Source of the DNA: Gordionus sp. m RMFG-2023
Taxonomy: Eukaryota > Nematomorpha > Gordioida > Chordodea > Parachordodidae
Length of the DNA: 64,000 nucleotides
Reading direction: 5' to 3'
Assembly (NCBI RefSeq): GCF_954871325.1
Contig: NC_088775.1
Location: forward strand, 88,389,561-88,453,560
Made by a program: the position numbers and the translations under genes. Numbering within the stretch: the stretch's first letter is position 1; every line of letters starts with the position of its first letter. Below the pieces are notes generated by a model. The model saw only the letters and a program-made list of their open reading frames with translations, searched no databases and had not been told where the DNA came from. Shown here piece by piece: positions 60,027 through 64,000 of this stretch.

Positions 60027-60222
60027 TGTTGTTAAAAAGCCTTATTCGGGATTTTTAAAAATGCCCCAAAATAATATTATACAAACTAGAAGATTTTAAA
60101 TGGCAGGAAGATTTGGACATCCATTTGCCCAAATCTCGCGGCTTTGCATAATATTATTTTGGTTATAATCTTAATCGGGCCGTTTTAAAAATTAACCCAA
60201 ATCGGAATTTTTAACAGCGCTA
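60024..60222. mobile_element. hAT MITE, TAGTGTTGTTAAA family, diverged
   Basis: Left TAGTGTTGTTAAAAAGCC, right TTTTTAACAGCGCTA. Flanks TCTACAAC and TTTACATC agree at 6 of 8. Confidence 0.65.
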
Positions 60223-61765
60223 TTTACATCAACCGTTTTATAAATCGAGTTTTTCTTTTTGGTATCCCTGTATCTTGTATGTCTATGTAATTATGATTGT
60301 AATCACGTATCATAAAATAACTTTGTTTAATTTTTTAATCCGTATTATTTATATATTAAAATATTTAAAAGAAGTAAGCGTAATTGTACTAATGTATTTT
60401 TCAAATTGTGTAAATCAAAAGATTAGCTTAAAATTAAAAAAAAAATATATATATATAAATTCCCTGGCTGACCTATAAAATAAGTGATTCGCGAGGCACT
60501 GACCGAAATCATTTTATGTACAGATTGCCCTGCCCTTTATAGTCCATCCAGGCTGGACAGACCCGGACTGACTTAACCGGACTTTGCAGAACTCCAAATG
60601 TAAGATTTGGATAAGATCAATGCGCGGATTAAATGCTGCTTATGAAAAAATATTTATTATGCCGAAAAATAATCAGATAATTTACCATAAGTTCTCTTAA
60701 CTCTACGACGGATAATCTTCAATAATATACACTCGAGCTTAGCTCGGGTCTAAAAAAAGGGGGATTTTATAGAGCGTCTAATCTAGTTTACGCCACAATC
60801 GATGTTATAAGAACTAACTTGATAGTTTATGACACAACTTTGAAATTATATGTTATATTTAAAAATGGCTTGTGAAATTAAAAGATTTCTCTCTCTTTTG
60901 GATTGGACAAATTAATTAATTTTTTTCATCAGGAATCAGCCATGGCAAATAGGTAAGGTAACCCAAAGTTCATTGCAAAAAAGGAGTTACAAAATCGCTT
61001 TGTTCCTCATCACTGAGAAATTCTTATAATTACATTTGTTCCTAATCCCAGAGAAATTGTAATTTAACAAAAATCAAGCCTTAGCATTATTGGTGTGTCT
61101 TGGTTCGACTTATTACTCGGTTTATTCGGCTATTTAGTAATCGACTAAACAGCCTAAAAAGCAAAAGAAATTTTTTTTTTAAATAAAACGAAAAAATATT
61201 AAAAAAAAACAAGAAAAAAAGATAAATTAAATACGAAAAATAACAAAACCGACAAATACTTAAAAACAAACTTAAATATGGTGTCCTAGTTCAGAAGCTC
61301 TAGCCTAAAACAGCAATTAAATATCGAAATTAAGTCGATACAAAATTTATAACGGTTTAGATTGGGTTTAGGTTCGGCAAAAACAATAACGGTTAATACC
61401 GCTTTGAAGGTTCGGTTCGAATATCTGATTTATTGACTTTATTTTATATTTTATTTTTTTTAAAAAATGATAATTTATTAATTTGAATATTGGAAAACTA
61501 ATTAATTCTAAATAACGATTATTTATTATATCGCATGAAATTAGATAAAATGATAAAGAGGGAAATTAAGTATAATTTTTTGTTTACTTACGGAACAAAA
61601 TAATTAATTTTAACCCATTAATTAATTCTAGTTATTCGAGTTTTTTAATATTAAAAAAAAACGAAAAAATTTAATTTTCGGTTTTCATTTCCGTTAAAAT
61701 ATTTCTTGATTTTTTTTTGGTCTGCAAACTTTGTGGTTGTTGATCTGCCTCTCCAAAGGGCAGTG
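60223..61765. other. Intergenic, no firm gene
   Basis: A CG-rich repeat end lies near 60530-60590. CCATGGCAAATAG|GTAAGG at 60940-60955 looks like a start codon in good context directly before a splice donor (MAN...), but nothing else supports it. CTCGAGCTTAGCTCGGG (60732-60748) is a small palindrome. A GTTCGGTT-type repeat fragment lies at 61335-61430. Confidence 0.35.
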
Positions 61766-62125
61766 TCGAACGAATCGGTAATTTACATATATTTTTTTTG
61801 TTTGGATCGACACTGCATGGTTGTAACTTATATTTAGAACAAATGGTCGTTTCCCTAAAGGCGTCTGAGGCCGCCTAGTAGGTGAGTGCGTATATCGCTA
61901 ATCGCGTCTATCTGGGTTAGAATCCCAAGTACCTAGTTTTTTTTCTCCAAAATTAACTAGGTGGATGCCTGCTATGGGATATGATATATAGTAGATCGAA
62001 AACGAGCACGTGATTATAAGTGTCATATACCATATTTTTAAAAAAATTGGGTATATAGCAAATTTGGTTGTTATTTAAAAAATTGCTATATATTGACTTG
62101 GTAGTTGGCAGTAAGTAGCATTAAC
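61766..62125 (+). mobile_element. tRNA-like-bearing short element
   Basis: The tRNA-like part (about 61860-61933) has GCCGCCTAGTAGGTGAG (A-box region) and GGGTTAGAATCCC (B-box). Upstream TTTGGATCGACACTGC and downstream ATTGACTTGGTAGTTGGCAG correspond to flanking parts of the 52260 copy. It is diverged, and stem pairing is poor outside the T-arm. Confidence 0.5.
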
Positions 62126-62143
62126 CTAACTTTGACGAGGTTT

Positions 62144-62377
62144 ATGTCGCCTAGCATTCACATATATTTCACGTATTTAGGAATAGAATGGTTGGAACAT
62201 AAGATTGTTTATATTAGAGACGTACCCTATCCAATTTTTTCACCGGTTTCGATACCGGATTCCAAATTTTCTAAATTATTCGGCTGGTGTCAGATCTTAT
62301 CTAAAAAAAAATATGTATCAACGTATAAATGTAAATTTAATTTAATTCAAAAAAAAATATTATTCAAACTTAATTAA
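62144..62377 (+). CDS. Unrecognised 77-residue ORF or exon
   Basis: ATG 62144 starts MSPSIHIYFTYLGIEWLEHK and continues VYIRDVPYPIF and FSKLFGWCQILSKKK, with CCG, TCG and GGC codons unusual for chance AT-rich frames. TATTTAG near 62172-62178 and TG|GTGTCA near 62287 could be splice sites that would make it an internal exon. No family was recognised. Confidence 0.3.
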   Translation: MSPSIHIYFTYLGIEWLEHKIVYIRDVPYPIFSPVSIPDSKFSKLFGWCQILSKKKYVSTYKCKFNLIQKKILFKLN

Positions 62378-63747
62378 AATCAATCGACACCGTATTAGAC
62401 ATTTTATTCAACTTTAAAGATGATTTTTTTTTTCTCAGTAATTAAGCAACTTTATATGTTCATTACACTTATTTTTAAACATCTGACTATTTTTCATATA
62501 AAACCACTCTAATCCAAAGAGGGAAGATTTACCCCGGGAAATTTAAAAAAATTATTTATTGAGGTTATGCGTAGAGGGGAAAGGGAAAGGTTGTGAATGA
62601 ACAATTTCGACTACCATTTAGCGAAATATTTTGTTTTGCCTCTTAGGTTTAGAGCGGGATTAGGTATTCACTGCTTTCTGATTACTACATTAGGCATATA
62701 CATACATATACAAGCCATATTGGAATTTTAGAAATTAAATTTTAAACGTATTTTTAAGATGATCATTATGATTTTTGATTTGATGAATTTTAATAAATAA
62801 AATGTACATATTTTTTTTAAAAAACAAAAATTAGCATGAAACCCTAACCCGACATTTTAAACCCCGGTTCGGGTTAGCTTTGCATGCGCCTTTACTACTT
62901 GGTTAACGGATTCCAAATTTTTATAACTTTTCTCTCAAACCTCTCTTATTTCAATTTTTTTAAAACGTTTAAATAATCCCTCGCCAAGAAATATCCTATT
63001 ATTTGTTTTATATTTACTATACTATGAAATGAATACCAAATATAAAACAAAATTATGGTTTTTAATCATCTAATCTTCGCTCACGTGACTTTCCCCCGCC
63101 TTTAAGCGATGAAATGCATTAATATATAAAGTTAAGTAATAATGATGATAATAATAATAAATTATGAAAATTTTAAAGATTATAAAATCTATGCTATTTT
63201 ATATTTATGCAATAATTTATTAATAACTATTTAGTATGTAAAAAAGAAAAATAATTATAGTACATTAAGAAGTTAATGCTAAATAGAAAAAATTACAATA
63301 TAGATTGATTTAAAAAAAAATTACATTGTTATGCGGCAAAAAAAAATAAAATAAGAAATTTATTTTAAAAATAATATCCATTCCAGGTTATTCCCTTCCC
63401 TTATATTAATAAATAAATAATATAAAAATATGCTAATTTTTATGACGATTTTTTAAAAATATTTTAAAATTTATATATAGTATTATATCATATTATTTAT
63501 TTTTTATATAATTAAAAAGAATTTTGAAAGAACTGAAAAATGAATCAGGTAGGAATTTCTTAATTGAAAAATCAAATTTTGCTATCAAACTTATAATATT
63601 TATTTAATACATTCAGTTTGTTAGCTAGAATGCTCTTTGCAATATTTAATTTTGTGGTGGTTAAAAACTTAATTTAAATCGTTGATCTAAAAATGAAAAA
63701 GTTGATTTTTTTTAAAAAAAATAAATATTATAATTAAAATTAATTTG
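62378..63747. other. Intergenic, no gene recognised
   Basis: A GGTTCGGGTTAG-type repeat end lies near 62842-62880; the rest is AT-rich without coding-like frames. Confidence 0.4.
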
Positions 63748-63755
63748 GTCTTAAT

Positions 63756-63949
63756 TAGTGTTGTTAAAGGGCTCGTTTTGAGGCGATTTTTAAAAACGGC
63801 TAACTCCATATTTTAACCAGAAAAATATTGGCTAAGCCTTTGTTCCTTCTACGAGCAAAATCTTCAGGCTTGGGGAATATTTTTCTGGATGAAGTAGTGA
63901 GTTAGCCGTTTTTAAAAATCGGCTCAAAACGAGCTGTTTAACAACACTA
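63756..63949. mobile_element. hAT MITE, TAGTGTTGTTAAA family, 7/8 TSD
   Basis: Ends TAGTGTTGTTAAAGGGCTCG and the near-inverse. Flanks GTCTTAAT (63748-63755) and GTCTCAAT (63950-63957) differ at one base. It lacks part of the core present in the 222-bp copies. Confidence 0.85.
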
Positions 63950-64000
63950 GTCTCAATTCGCCCAACCTCATTAATGGAATCGACCTCGACTTCAATCGAA

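Overview
The window is AT-rich eukaryotic DNA, by eye three quarters A+T or more, and it is probably from an animal. The best evidence is an intact six-exon gene for a class II ARF GTPase (ARF4/ARF5 type) at 39052-39931. Its N-terminus and C-terminus match the animal ARF4 subclass, and its five introns are very short (40, 42, 47, 74 and 134 bp). The lineage is not certain: a compact-intron, AT-rich invertebrate (for example a parasitic form such as a myxozoan) is only a guess. Host genes are sparse. Besides ARF there is a GC-richer first coding exon at 54865-55477 with a KPWKWR motif like that of PHACTR proteins, a phase-consistent but unrecognised multi-exon candidate at 45081-47370, and a few weaker candidates (4390-4515 minus, 7542-7601, 15739-16132, 27839-28221, 59658-60026, 62144-62377).

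Most of the rest is plain DNA transposons and their short derivatives. The left third holds a hAT relic (346-2253), two fold-back elements, several hAT-type MITEs, and a local tandem duplication (5981-7190) in which one MITE copy was later hit by a tRNA-derived SINE. At 19019-23271 three DNA transposons are nested inside one another; the outermost and innermost have perfect 8-bp target-site duplications.

The centre is dominated by an 8.7-kb Helitron (29811-38520) with a TC 5' end, a CTAG 3' end preceded by a hairpin, a Rep domain with an HUH motif, and a Pif1-type helicase. Its reading frames are interrupted, so this copy looks dead. Its 5' part contains repeated acceptor-plus-mini-exon modules. 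Its 3' part holds a tandem array in which a 120-bp open block alternates with intron-like spacers of 36-43 bp. That array is the most unusual structure here.

The right third, downstream of ARF, contains a second hAT transposase relic (minus strand, 42440-43900), a 165-168 bp triple tandem repeat, at least eight copies of one hAT MITE family (ends TAGTGTTGTTAAA), other hAT MITEs, and several tRNA-like-bearing short elements. I saw no rRNA, CRISPR array, intact tRNA gene, LTR element or Polinton.
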